This document shows, piece after piece, positions 34,340 to 42,639 of a stretch of 64,000 nt of DNA. Origin of the DNA: JAYRGC01 sp041908065 (GTDB lineage: Bacteria; Pseudomonadota; Alphaproteobacteria; UBA9219); contig JAYRGC010000028.1 of NCBI GenBank assembly GCA_041908065.1, positions 1 to 64,000 of the forward strand. Reading direction: 5' to 3'. Numbering within the stretch: position 1 is the stretch's first letter; the number at the start of each line of letters is the position of its first letter. A model generated the notes under the pieces. That model had not been told where the DNA came from and searched no databases. It saw only the letters and a program-made list of their open reading frames with translations. The position numbers were made by a program, and so were the translations under genes.

Positions 34340-34909
34340 TCATGACGAAGTCCTGTTTGCGGGCGGCGCAACGCCATGCAAAAAGACGCGCTCCATCAAA
34401 TCCGCTAATCCGGCGCGCGCTACCCTGCCGCGATATTCGGCATCGACCAGACCACTCATCAGGGCGACCCATATTTCATTTAAGGCAGCGGCGGGAATGT
34501 CGATGCGGAAGACACCCGCTTGCTGGCCGCGCAAAAACAAAGCGTCCATCTTGGCATCCCAATCAAGATCGGGCGGCGGGCATTCCTGCTCCGGCTTCCA
34601 GTAGCGCGTCATAAAAACGGTGATTTCCCAATGTTTCAGGCTGTCTTGGGTTAATCGCCGCAAGGCGTCCAACGGGGGGGCGGTATCCAGTTCCGCAGCC
34701 TCTATGTCTGCGGTAATGACTCGGAGGCCGTAGGCAAACAGGCGTTCAAACAATTCCTCACGGGTACGGTTAAAGCGGTATAGCGTTGTTCGCCCAATCC
34801 CCACCGCTTCCGCCAATTCATTCAGGGAAGCCTTGGGCTGTTTAACCATTGCCAGCGCCAGCGCGTTCAAAAGGCCGTCATCATCCTTATGCTGATCGGG
34901 GAATGCCAT
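34340..34909 (-). CDS. TetR-family repressor of the efflux operon
   Basis: 189 residues. HTH: ASLNELAEAVGIGRTTLYRFNRTREELFERLF. The C-terminal ligand pocket is helical. It stands 31 nt upstream of the adaptor gene on the same strand, next to a divergent promoter with a palindrome (34951-34968), the usual arrangement for local TetR repressors such as AcrR. The inducer is unknown. It is shorter than AcrR (about 215). Confidence 0.9.
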   Translation of the reverse strand: MAFPDQHKDDDGLLNALALAMVKQPKASLNELAEAVGIGRTTLYRFNRTREELFERLFAYGLRVITADIEAAELDTAPPLDALRRLTQDSLKHWEITVFMTRYWKPEQECPPPDLDWDAKMDALFLRGQQAGVFRIDIPAAALNEIWVALMSGLVDAEYRGRVARAGLADLMERVFLHGVAPPANRTSS

Positions 34910-34935
34910 TTGTTAAACTCTCTCCGTATATGGTC

Positions 34936-34968
34936 TTGACTGAATCCAAATGGAACATTATTATTCCA
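34936..34968 (+). promoter_or_regulatory. Promoter and TetR-type operator in the divergent region
   Basis: -35 TTGACT (34936-34941) and -10 TATTAT (34959-34964) are 17 bp apart and point right, toward 35025. The -10 lies inside the palindrome TGGAACATTATTATTCCA (34951-34968; with flanks, ATGGAA...TTCCAT arms). A repressor bound here would block both directions. That it is the operator of the adjacent TetR is inferred. Confidence 0.6.
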
Positions 34969-35024
34969 TACCAAACTTAATATAACCGCGCAAGCCCTAA
35001 AGTCTAGGGAAAAAGGAGAAAAAC

Positions 35025-35891
35025 ATGGCTATTGGCGTTACAGGCGCAACAGGGCAATTGGGGCAAAAGGTTATAAAAAGCTTAATCGGTAAGCAGCCTT
35101 CTTCCGAAATCGTGGCCATCGTGCGGAACCCTGACAAGGCTGCCCATCTCGGCGTACAGGTGCGTGCCGCCGACTACGGGAATCCTGCTGCGCTTGAACA
35201 GGCGTTTGCCGGGATCAATAAATTGCTGCTGATTTCTTCAAACTCTTTTGGTGAACGAGCAACCCATCATTCAAACGTGATAGATGCTGCAAAAAAAGCA
35301 GGCGTGGCGCACATCATATATACGGGCATTCTCCACGCCGATGCGCTCAATGTTGAGCTTGCCAGCGACCACAAGTTGACCGAAAAAAAACTGGTATCTT
35401 CCGGCCTGCCATTCACCGTTCTGCGTAACGGCTGGTATTGGGAGAACCACACAATCAGTATCGCTCCCGCGCTGACACATGGCGCACTGGTCGGCAGTTC
35501 AGGTGATGGCCGAATTTCCTACGCATCCCGCTAGGACTTTGCCGATGCTGCCGTTGCCGTACTGACGGGCGGTGGGCATGAAGGCAAGTTGTACGAATTG
35601 GCAGGTGATCACGGCCACACGCTGTCTGACCTAGCCGCAGAGGCCGCACGGCAAAGTGGGAAGCCATTAGCGTACCACAATCTTGAAAAAACTGCTCATG
35701 CTGAATTCCTTGCAAGCGTTGGATTACCTCCATCGTTTGCCACGATCCTTGCTGAAGTGGAATCCCGCGCTCTTGGTGCAGGACAGTTGTTTGACAACAG
35801 CCATGCGCTTTCCCGTCTGATCGGCAGACCGACCACAACGCTGGAACAGGCCGTTGCCGATGCGCTGCGAGAAATTAAGGAGAAGAAATGA
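35025..35891 (+). pseudogene. NmrA/QorB-type NAD(P)H-binding oxidoreductase, interrupted by TAG
   Basis: The first part (169 codons) has GVTGATGQLGQ and the rest of an NmrA-like Rossmann domain up to DGRISYASR. There a TAG (35532-35534) interrupts the frame, and the same frame continues as DFADAAVAVLTGGGHEGKLYELAGDH through to a natural stop at 35891. Together they make a normal ~288-residue protein. A single substitution in the codon after ASR, where I would expect a small residue such as Ala or Glu, explains it. AAAGGAG precedes ATG 35025. The downstream half could start at TTG 35589 but would lack cofactor binding. Confidence 0.8.
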
Positions 35892-36238
35892 TCGGTGGAA
35901 TAAGCATTGCATCCATTCTTGCCTGGGTTTTAACAGCGTTCTTTGTCGTAGGCGGGATTGTGAATTGGGCTGCGCCTGCTGGCATCAAGAAAGATTATCG
36001 ACGCTGGGGCTATCCACGGTGGTTTCACTATGTAACAGCTATCCTTGAATTTTCTGTGTCAGTATTGCTGTTTTTCCCTGAAACACGGTTGTGGGGGGCC
36101 GCGATGGGCGCCGCCGTTATGGCTGCGGCTCTCGGTACGCTTGTTATCCACCGCGAATATGCACACGCGATTGCTCCGGCAATTGTTCTTATTCTCGTCG
36201 CTTCGACAGGATGGCTGGCATGGGAGCCTATCCCATGA
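35888..36238 (+). CDS. DoxX-like membrane protein
   Basis: 116 residues, overlapping the previous stop (ATGA). Four hydrophobic helices with the DoxX-like start SILAWVLTAFFVVGGIVNW and a GYPRWFHYVTAILEF segment. DoxX-like small proteins are found near redox genes and often act in quinone or thiol stress, but the precise role is unclear. It is part of the rightward cargo operon after the interrupted oxidoreductase. Confidence 0.8.
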   Translation: MIGGISIASILAWVLTAFFVVGGIVNWAAPAGIKKDYRRWGYPRWFHYVTAILEFSVSVLLFFPETRLWGAAMGAAVMAAALGTLVIHREYAHAIAPAIVLILVASTGWLAWEPIP

Positions 36239-36266
36239 GTAAAACAGAAAACAAAGGAAACAGAAA

Positions 36267-36488
36267 ATGACGCCTTCCAAGAAAAAACAGATTATCACTG
36301 GTATTCTCATGACAACTGTGATGGCGCTGACGCTGTCCGGTTTCTTTTCTCTGATTTACATGGGCTTCACCCTGGAATGGGTGGGGGTCTGGGCTAGGAA
36401 TTTTGCGATGGGCTGGCCCGTAGGATTCATCGTTTCACTAATTGCGGCTGGCCCTGTTCAGCGGCTGGCTGGCCGATTGGCAGACTGA
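36267..36488 (+). CDS. DUF2798 membrane protein
   Basis: 73 residues with two transmembrane helices (IITGILMTTVMALTLSGFFS and NFAMGWPVGFIVSLIAAGP), ending in VQRLAGRLAD. The spacing and the GWPVGFIVS motif fit DUF2798. It lies 28 nt after the DoxX-like gene in the same operon. Function unknown. Confidence 0.8.
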   Translation: MTPSKKKQIITGILMTTVMALTLSGFFSLIYMGFTLEWVGVWARNFAMGWPVGFIVSLIAAGPVQRLAGRLAD

Positions 36489-36554
36489 CATGGACAACGG
36501 TATGAAGCCGAGAAAACGTGTTATCGTTATCCACCGCAATTCAAGGAAATAGCC

Positions 36555-36965
36555 ATGTTTATCGACGCTGCCCGTTTCCCCATTGTCTACATGCACCATG
36601 ACCGCCCGGAAGAACCAGGCGTGGATAGTTTCACGGTGTTTGAACAGCTACTCGACCGCGAAATGCCGTTCGTGCTGATTGGTTATCCCGAAGCAGAACA
36701 CAGCGAAGACCATAACCAGCGCAAGCAGGTTGTTCTTTGGATGAAAGCCAATCGCAAACGCCTTCAGCGGCTCGTTTTTGGCATGGTCCAGGTGGAGCCA
36801 TCTTTGGCGAAACGCTTGGTTGCCAAGGGATTCGCTGTGGCGTTTCGCAAGTTCTGGAGCTACCCCCTGATCATTGCCGAGTCCGACCAGCAGGCGCTGT
36901 CGTTTGCCGAACGCCTGCTGGCGGGCGAGGATGCGTCAGCCTTGTCCAAGCCCATAATGGAATAG
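36555..36965 (+). CDS. Hypothetical cytosolic protein
   Basis: 136 residues (MFIDAARFPIVYMHHDRPEE, then a helix-rich body with HNQRKQVVLWMKANRKRLQR and LVFGMVQVEP). No membrane segment. The alternation of strands and helices suggests a small alpha/beta fold. AAGGAAATAGCC precedes the ATG. It follows DUF2798 by 66 nt in the same direction. I recognise similar proteins near DUF2798 genes but no function. Confidence 0.65.
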   Translation: MFIDAARFPIVYMHHDRPEEPGVDSFTVFEQLLDREMPFVLIGYPEAEHSEDHNQRKQVVLWMKANRKRLQRLVFGMVQVEPSLAKRLVAKGFAVAFRKFWSYPLIIAESDQQALSFAERLLAGEDASALSKPIME

Positions 36966-36993
36966 AAGAAACACTAAATAAGAAAGATAAAAT

Positions 36994-37401
36994 ATGAAGC
37001 CGCCGCGCGCTTATCATGTTTTTGCGATACTGGCCGGATTGCTCGGACTGTACGGCGTTGCGGCCAGCGCGATTGCCGCCCACGCTATCCCCGATGCCCA
37101 AGCAGCCACCCGCGTATCCACCGCCGCCTTCTATGCTCTGATTCATGCCGCAGTTTTGCTTGGCTGGCGCAGTAGAGGCTGGCCGGAAATCCTTGTAAAA
37201 GGATTGCTCGTTTGCGGCGTGGTATTTTTCAGCGGGTCTTTGACCTTGACTTATGGCGCAGACATTGGCGGCTTTACAAAGCTGGCCCCGATAGGCGGAA
37301 CCGTTCTTTTATTCGGCTGGTTTTGTCTCATCCTAGCCTCGGCACGCACGGCTCTGTTTCAAAAAACTGATTCTCGCGGATGGAATTCAAGATCGCGGTA
37401 A
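36994..37401 (+). CDS. DUF423-like membrane protein
   Basis: 135 residues with four transmembrane helices: VFAILAGLLGLYGVAASAIAAH, STAAFYALIHAAVLLGW, a GLLVCGVVFFSGSLTLTYG segment and GGTVLLFGWFCLILASAR. The FSGSLTLTYG...PIGGTVLLFGW pattern matches DUF423 (YgdD). It ends the rightward cargo operon. Role unknown. Confidence 0.8.
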   Translation: MKPPRAYHVFAILAGLLGLYGVAASAIAAHAIPDAQAATRVSTAAFYALIHAAVLLGWRSRGWPEILVKGLLVCGVVFFSGSLTLTYGADIGGFTKLAPIGGTVLLFGWFCLILASARTALFQKTDSRGWNSRSR

Positions 37402-37889
37402 AAAATCCCCATGCCATGCAGATTTCTTCATACTCATGTATTGGCGTGAAAATATTTTCCAGCATGTTTCTCACCCTAAAATCACACTCTGATATTCATG
37501 TGCGATTCCGTACATGGCTGAGTTCTAAGCATTAGTACAAAAATTTACCTGTTATTTTTCAAGCCATATCCGATTTGGAAGTAAGTATCAGTGTGAAAGG
37601 TGCGTCCTTGTGACGACGCGCAGCATTCATACGCTCACATCCATATCGCCGTAAAAGCACTGATATTCCGTCAGCCGCATAGCGATGAACCATCCCCGGA
37701 AAGGGAAGATGTTAGCGTCGCTATGAACAAGAACCATGCTGAACAGATTTATAATTACAACCTGAGCGGGCGTGCGCCAGCGGGGTGCGGCTTTCGTGTA
37801 CCCCGTCAACACGCATGATCTGGATTCAGACCGCGTAATATCACTTCGCCGTTCTTCTTTTTTCCTGGGCCTAGTCAGGGAAAAAGAAA
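37402..37889. other. Gene-free boundary between cargo and prophage early genes
   Basis: About 490 nt without a convincing gene. The left half is AT-rich (for example around 37480-37560), the right half more GC-rich, suggesting a junction between cargo and phage DNA or a control region. The open frames here (72 and 61 residues, opposite strands) mirror each other and have no start signals. Phage control sites may lie here. Confidence 0.45.
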
Positions 37890-38462
37890 ATGGCCCGCAA
37901 CCGCTACAGCGGCGTAGATTCCTACGCCGCTTTTTTTATTGCCTATAAAGCGAAAATCCTCACCAGAATGCCGATATTCACGCTGGATGATTTTGATGAT
38001 CTCCAGCAGGAATTGATGCTGGCCTATCTTCACGCATGGCCGAGCTTCGATCCCGCCAAGGGCGACCGGCGCAGCTTCATTAAAACCGTGGTCAACACGA
38101 AAGCCCTTATGTTGGTACGCGATATGGAGCGCCAGAAACGATGGACGGGCGCGCGCACCGTTTCTCTTTCTGCGCCGGTGGGCGATGGCGATGATGCCGT
38201 GACGCTGGCCGACACCATCGACCATGAAAGCGGCCTGTGGGGTGATGCGTTCCGTGAGCAAAGCCAGATTTTCGCAGAACAGAAAATGGATGTCGGGCGG
38301 ATGCTGGCCGCTATGCCGGATGATCTGCGCCAGACCTATGATCTGTTGTCAGAATATGGCGTGTCCGAAGCTGCCGATCTGCTGGGCATCCCCCGCACCA
38401 CCATGTCCAGCCGCCTGAAAAAGTTAAGGAAATTTGTCGAGGACTACATGGCGCAAAAATAA
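37890..38462 (+). CDS. Sigma-70-like phage regulator
   Basis: 190 residues. The region-2-like part (DDFDDLQQELMLAYLHAWPSFDPAKGDRRSFIKTVVNTKAL) and the region-4-like HTH (VSEAADLLGIPRTTMSSRLKKLRKF) are clear. The N-terminus NRYSGVDSYAAFFIAYKAK also resembles related phage proteins, supporting ATG 37890. A later ATG (37968) would remove it. It may drive phage early genes. A perfect intrinsic terminator lies inside codons 7-16. Confidence 0.8.
   Translation: MARNRYSGVDSYAAFFIAYKAKILTRMPIFTLDDFDDLQQELMLAYLHAWPSFDPAKGDRRSFIKTVVNTKALMLVRDMERQKRWTGARTVSLSAPVGDGDDAVTLADTIDHESGLWGDAFREQSQIFAEQKMDVGRMLAAMPDDLRQTYDLLSEYGVSEAADLLGIPRTTMSSRLKKLRKFVEDYMAQK
37908..37937 (+). terminator. Intrinsic terminator inside the start of the sigma-like gene
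   Basis: Perfect 10-bp GC-rich stem AGCGGCGTAG (37908-37917) / CTACGCCGCT (37922-37931), loop ATTC, followed by TTTTTTATT. It meets all criteria of a rho-independent terminator but overlaps the coding start of the regulator on the sense strand, so translating ribosomes could decide whether it forms. Confidence 0.75.
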
Positions 38463-38540
38463 TTCCCTGCCGCATCGTCGTTTTCAGGCCGGACGGCATA
38501 CCAGCCCTGTGTGACCACCCCACACGCGAAAGGACAAGGT

Positions 38541-38750
38541 ATGGATCAGGCACAAAACAGCGAAATGGCGATGTTCAAATGGGTGCAGCACACCCCCGTG
38601 GGGCAGTTAAAAGCCCTGACGGACGAACGCTTGCAAGAAATCCGCGAAACGCTGGTCAAGGAGGTACGCGAAGTTGGTCGCGCCCTGCAATGGGTTGACG
38701 GCGTTATCAAGCTGAAAACCATCGAGCGCGACAAGGCCGCGAAAGCGTGA
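38541..38750 (+). CDS. Small hypothetical phage protein
   Basis: 69 residues from ATG 38541, behind AAAGGACAAGGT (an in-frame start 10 codons earlier is less likely). Helical and charged (DERLQEIRETLVKEVREVGRA then VDGVIKLKTIERDK). It ends 4 nt before the primase start. It might be an accessory to the primase/helicase. No family recognised. Confidence 0.7.
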   Translation: MDQAQNSEMAMFKWVQHTPVGQLKALTDERLQEIRETLVKEVREVGRALQWVDGVIKLKTIERDKAAKA

Positions 38751-38754
38751 TGCG

Positions 38755-40884
38755 GTGACGCTGGACAGAACAGCACCGCCGAAAATCATTCCGCTTAAGC
38801 CGCCATCGGCTTCGGAGCTTCGCCCCCGTTTATTAAATGCCTTGCCTTCCGTTCTGCTGACGCTGTTGCCGACCGGCATTATCCGTGGCCGGAAATTCAT
38901 GGTCGGGGACATCGGCGGCAATAAGGGCGACAGCCTGGTTGTTGAATTGCACGGGGACAAGGCCGGACTCTGGCATGATTTTGCCACCGGCGCTGGCGGC
39001 GATATTTTTGACCTGTGGGCAGCGGTCAAGGGCTTCGACAAGCAAACCCAATTCCCTGCACTGTTGCAGGATATTCAAAGCCAGATCGGCGCTGGTCTGC
39101 CAGCGCAGCCCGTTTCCCGATCTTCCCCATCGACCCGCAAACTCGGAAAGCCCACCGCAAAATGGGATTACACCGATGGCGCTGGTCAGGTGATCGCATC
39201 CGTCTATCGCTACGATCTGGCGGACGGCTCCAAGGAATTCAGGCCGTGGGATGCCGCGCGCGGGGTCATGAAAGCGCCAGAAATTCGCCCGCTTTATAAC
39301 CAGCCAGGTCTGAAAACCGCCGAACAGGTTGTTCTGGTCGAAGGCGAGAAATGCGCCGAAGCCCTGATCTCGGTGGGCGTGTGCGCGACTACGGCCATGA
39401 ACGGCGCGAAAGCGCCGGTGGCTAAAACGGATTGGTCGCCGCTTCAGGGCAAAAAAGTGATTATCTGGCCGGATCACGACGAGCCAGGGCTGGATTACGC
39501 ACGCAACGCGGCCAGCGCCGCCGCCCGCGCTGGCGCCATCCATGTTCACATCCTGAAAATCCCGCTCGAAAAACCGAAAGCCTGGGATGCCGCCGACGCG
39601 GTGGCTGAAGGGCTGGATATTCCGGCCATCATCCGAAGCTGGGAACGACTGGTCGCCAAGGATACGCCGCCACCACGCAAAACCCTGCCGCTATACAGCA
39701 TTGCCGAATTACAGCGGGACAACAGCCCGATCCCCGACGATCTGATTTCCCCGCGCATCCTGACACCGGGCGGGTTGCTGGTATTCGGCGGTGCGCCGAA
39801 GGTGGGTAAAAGTGATTTCCTGATCACACTTCTGGCGCACATGGCGGGCGGCGCGGCATTTCTGGGCATGAGCTGCAAACGCCCGTTGCGCGTCTTTTAT
39901 CTGCAAGCCGAGGTGCAATATCACTATCTGCGGGAGCGTGTGCAGCGGCTGGCATTGACCGATGCCGCAACTTTGTTCCTCAACGCCAATTTTATCGTCA
40001 CGCCGCAGATTTCGATTGTGCTGGATGAAGCTGGCATTGAAGCGGTGGTGGATGCCATCCATCAGCGGTTTTCGGATGCGCCGCCCGACATCATTGCCAT
40101 CGACCCGCTGCGTAACGTGTTCGACGGCGGTGGTCTGGGCGGTGAAAACGATAATGACGCGATGATGTTTTTTCTGGCGCAGCGCCTTGAAGAACTGCGC
40201 CGCCGCGTCAATCCCAGCGCCGGAATCATCCTCGCGCATCACACCCGCAAACTGTTCAAGAAAACGGCGGAAGAAGACCCGTTTCAGGCGTTAAGCGGCG
40301 CTGGTGCGCTGCGTTCCTATTACACCTCCGGCATCATGCTCCATCGGCTTGATGAAAAGCGGCCAGAGCGGTTGTTGCTTTTTGAATTACGGAACGGGCC
40401 GGAATTGCCACCAAAGATGGTCGTGCGCGCCGCGCGGGGCTGGGAAGAAGTCGAAAACTACGCCGCGCGTCTGGCTTTCAAAGAGCAAGGCGAACGCCAG
40501 GATGCCGAACGGCTGCGAAAGACCGACACCATCATCCACCTGATTTATGAACAGGCGCAAACGGGAAAGATTTATACCGCCAACCAGTTTGCGGAAACTT
40601 TCGAGAACAAGGAGGGCTTGGGCGGCAGCCGCACCATCCGCGAACGGTTGAGCGTGCTGGCCACCAAGGGCCATGTAAAATTCTTCAAGAACGCCGACGC
40701 TTATGGCCTGCCGCTGCTGGCGCGCAGCCGCCAAGGGTATCTCTGCGTCGATGGCATGATGCTGAACACGGGCCGCCTAGTCATGCCGACGCATTACAAG
40801 GATTCACAATCCGGCGAAATCCTGCCCGTGGTTTACACGCCCAGCCTCCCGTTTTCCGCCGCCGATGGCGAGGAGGAATCGTGA
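38755..40884 (+). CDS. Phage primase/helicase (toprim plus RecA-like ATPase)
   Basis: 709 residues from GTG 38755. The N-terminal entry domain ends in GLWHDFATGAGGDIFDLW. The toprim fold shows VVLVEGEKCAEAL (about residue 191) and IIWPDHDEPG (about 238). A RecA-like AAA_25 domain follows: GGAPKVGKSD (Walker A, about 345), DIIAIDPLRNVFDGGG (Walker B) and LAHHTRK. It should start and unwind replication forks for the phage. The region just downstream has reiterated short motifs that might be the origin. Confidence 0.88.
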   Translation: MTLDRTAPPKIIPLKPPSASELRPRLLNALPSVLLTLLPTGIIRGRKFMVGDIGGNKGDSLVVELHGDKAGLWHDFATGAGGDIFDLWAAVKGFDKQTQFPALLQDIQSQIGAGLPAQPVSRSSPSTRKLGKPTAKWDYTDGAGQVIASVYRYDLADGSKEFRPWDAARGVMKAPEIRPLYNQPGLKTAEQVVLVEGEKCAEALISVGVCATTAMNGAKAPVAKTDWSPLQGKKVIIWPDHDEPGLDYARNAASAAARAGAIHVHILKIPLEKPKAWDAADAVAEGLDIPAIIRSWERLVAKDTPPPRKTLPLYSIAELQRDNSPIPDDLISPRILTPGGLLVFGGAPKVGKSDFLITLLAHMAGGAAFLGMSCKRPLRVFYLQAEVQYHYLRERVQRLALTDAATLFLNANFIVTPQISIVLDEAGIEAVVDAIHQRFSDAPPDIIAIDPLRNVFDGGGLGGENDNDAMMFFLAQRLEELRRRVNPSAGIILAHHTRKLFKKTAEEDPFQALSGAGALRSYYTSGIMLHRLDEKRPERLLLFELRNGPELPPKMVVRAARGWEEVENYAARLAFKEQGERQDAERLRKTDTIIHLIYEQAQTGKIYTANQFAETFENKEGLGGSRTIRERLSVLATKGHVKFFKNADAYGLPLLARSRQGYLCVDGMMLNTGRLVMPTHYKDSQSGEILPVVYTPSLPFSAADGEEES

Positions 40885-40895
40885 TGCGCGTTTTT

Positions 40896-41066
40896 GCCAA
40901 CTGCCGACTGACTGCCAACGCCTTGCCGACTGAATCCCGCGCAAGACCGCGTGGCACAACGCTTTCCCTTCAAAATCCAGTCGGCAGCTTCCGACTGATT
41001 TTGCCAACTTGCCGACTGGCGATAAGCCAGCGTTTTCAGCGTGTTCCGTCAGTCGGCAGTCGGCAG
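40896..41066. repeat. Cluster of GCCGACTG motifs downstream of the primase
   Basis: Copies of CTGCCGACTG or TTGCCGACTG on the plus strand at 40901-40910, 40923-40932 and 41009-41018, and of the complement CAGTCGGCAG at 40978-40987, 41050-41059 and 41057-41066 (overlapping), plus degenerate TTGCCAACT copies near 40896 and 41001. The region is not convincingly coding. Iterated sites beside a replication gene suggest an origin or a regulator-binding cluster. Confidence 0.7.
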
Positions 41067-41093
41067 ACATCCCCTTACTCCTACGGAGTAATG

Positions 41094-41118
41094 CCGCCGC
41101 CATCTGACATGGCGGCGG
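41094..41118. repeat. GC-rich hairpin before the DUF6362-like gene
   Basis: CCGCCGCCAT (41094-41103) and ATGGCGGCGG (41109-41118), 5-nt loop CTGAC. No T-run. It lies between the motif cluster and the next gene's ribosome site, and could shape the mRNA 5' end. Confidence 0.5.
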
Positions 41119-41154
41119 GCATTCCCCATCCACCCACCGTGAAAGGACAGCCGC

Positions 41155-41553
41155 ATGTACGATGATGAAAAACAGAAGAAACAACTGAACGAACGAGAGT
41201 CTTTTGTCGAAGATCGCATTCAATCCGCCGCGCGCACGCTGCGCCGGTTGCCGGATACCCGCGTGCAGGGATATTTCAACACCTGGCCCGCGATCATCCG
41301 CGAACCGCTGGAAATCTTGCAGATGGAACCGGAACGGATGCGCGTGCGTCCGTCGCAGCAGGACATTACCGACATGGAAGAAGTTTTGTTCATCTGGCTG
41401 AAGTGGCTGGATCCCGACGAACGCCGCCTGGTTTGGCTACGGGCCGAGCGTGTGCGCTGGAAACTGATCTGTGGGCGCTTCGGTGTGGGACGCACCAAGG
41501 CGTGGGAAATGTACCGCCGCGCGCTGGCGCGGATAGCCGCAAAATTGCGATGA
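41155..41553 (+). CDS. DUF6362-like phage regulator
   Basis: 132 residues. The middle is WPAIIREPLEILQMEPERMR, and the C-terminus is an HTH-like LIWLKWLDPDERRLVWLRAE, then WKLICGRFGVGRTKAWEMYRRAL. That layout resembles a sigma-region-4-type HTH and what I recall of DUF6362 proteins of alphaproteobacterial prophages. AAAGGACAGCCGC precedes ATG 41155. It probably regulates phage genes. Confidence 0.72.
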   Translation: MYDDEKQKKQLNERESFVEDRIQSAARTLRRLPDTRVQGYFNTWPAIIREPLEILQMEPERMRVRPSQQDITDMEEVLFIWLKWLDPDERRLVWLRAERVRWKLICGRFGVGRTKAWEMYRRALARIAAKLR

Positions 41554-41619
41554 ATTTTAGGATAATCAAATGATCGTCTATGGCCGATTTTTGCAATCAT
41601 TTCATAGCCTTATTCGCTT

Positions 41620-41648
41620 GATAAGTGCCGCGAATGAAGCGTTCATGG
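41620..41648 (+). promoter_or_regulatory. Conserved 29-bp leader element, copy 1
   Basis: Begins GATAAGTGCCGCG and ends GAATGAAGCGTTCATGG; it differs at one base from the element upstream of the DUF3489 gene on the other strand (46881-46909). Its core ATGAAGCGTTCAT is a 13-bp imperfect palindrome. In both places it precedes an AAAGGAG ribosome site by 10-15 nt. Probably a promoter/operator or mRNA leader. Confidence 0.75.
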
Positions 41649-41671
41649 ATGTATAAGCAAAGGAGAAAACC

Positions 41672-42190
41672 ATGAAAAACACCGCAATTTTACCGACCGA
41701 AAACAAAGAATGGGGCTTCTGGGGAACCAGCGCCCGCAACGGCTACGATGCCGAACTGACATGGGATGCCGCCAGCCGCTTTTTGGCAGCCGAATTTGAA
41801 TTAACCCCCGAACAGGCCCGCGACGTGCTGGACGCGCGCTTCGGCCGCCACCTTGCCGATGACCTGAGCTTCATCGAGAACGGCAAGGACAACGCCAAAG
41901 GCCCGATCAACACCGCCGCCATCACCAAGCACCTGACGATGCGGGTGGCGGACAGAGGCTGGCGCGATTGCTTTGAAAACGCCATACGCGAAGCCACGGG
42001 CAAAACCTTCCCGCGCAAAGCGCCGATGACCAAGGACGCGCTTTTTACGCTGATCGCCCAGCAGCATCTCAGCATTGAAACGCTGGTCGAGCGCAAATCA
42101 GATGGGTTGGATTTTCACGATGTCGCGGTTTGGAGCGTCAAGGACGCGCTGGAAGCCGCTTACGAAGCTGGCCGCAAGGCGCGGAAATAA
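41672..42190 (+). CDS. Hypothetical phage protein with DUF6900-like C-terminus
   Basis: 172 residues. The N-terminal half (EWGFWGTSARNGYDAELTWDAA) is not recognised. The C-terminal ~50 residues (KDALFTLIAQQHLSIETLVERKSDGLDFHDVAVWS) resemble DUF6900, a small domain found in phage and plasmid proteins. AAAGGAGAAAACC precedes the ATG, and the conserved leader element lies just before. Function unknown. Confidence 0.7.
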   Translation: MKNTAILPTENKEWGFWGTSARNGYDAELTWDAASRFLAAEFELTPEQARDVLDARFGRHLADDLSFIENGKDNAKGPINTAAITKHLTMRVADRGWRDCFENAIREATGKTFPRKAPMTKDALFTLIAQQHLSIETLVERKSDGLDFHDVAVWSVKDALEAAYEAGRKARK

Positions 42191-42201
42191 GGGAGGCAAT
42201 A

Positions 42202-42639
42202 ATGAAGCTGCATTTTTCTTGGAACGAAATCGAAAAACTGATTGAAGAAGTCAACACAGCCAAGACCGCCCGAACCCTTTACGAGGAAGAGACAGGCAAA
42301 GGCCTGTGGCTGGTTGGCGATCACGGCGTGTACCTGATGCCCAACACGACTGACGGGGTTCACCACAGCAATCTGGGCAAGGACGACCACCGCCTTGTCG
42401 TCTACGCCAGAGAATGCAATCCCGATACGATGGAGTTTGACGACTGGTGGGATAACAAGCGTCGCTCCTTCGGTGGTGACGATGGCGTGGAGTTCCTGGA
42501 TTTGAAAGAAATTCAGGCGCTGGCCGCGCGCGGATCCGTGGACGGCCACAGGCCGGACAGCCTCGCCCTCAGCTTTTCCCCCGGCCAGTTTGCCTTGAGC
42601 GTTGTGTTCAAGCTGCCGAAGAAAAATGTCCGAACATAA
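42202..42639 (+). CDS. DUF3085 protein
   Basis: 145 residues from ATG 42202 (GGGAGGC upstream). The family pattern is seen: KGLWLVGDHGVYLMPN, VVYARECNPDTMEFDDWWDNK and FGGDDGVEFLDL. These small proteins occur on plasmids and prophages with anti-restriction-like genes; the function is unknown. It is separated by about 240 nt from the cytosine methyltransferase. Confidence 0.8.
   Translation: MKLHFSWNEIEKLIEEVNTAKTARTLYEEETGKGLWLVGDHGVYLMPNTTDGVHHSNLGKDDHRLVVYARECNPDTMEFDDWWDNKRRSFGGDDGVEFLDLKEIQALAARGSVDGHRPDSLALSFSPGQFALSVVFKLPKKNVRT

Noticed and set aside
37600..37818. 72-residue frame before the phage early region
   Set aside because: Opposite-strand frames mirror each other here, and there is no ribosome site or recognisable motif.
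40881..41165. 94-residue open frame over the GCCGACTG cluster
   Set aside because: Its repetitive, Pro/Arg/Ser-rich reading follows from the repeated DNA motif. It overlaps the next gene's start and has no clear ribosome site of its own.
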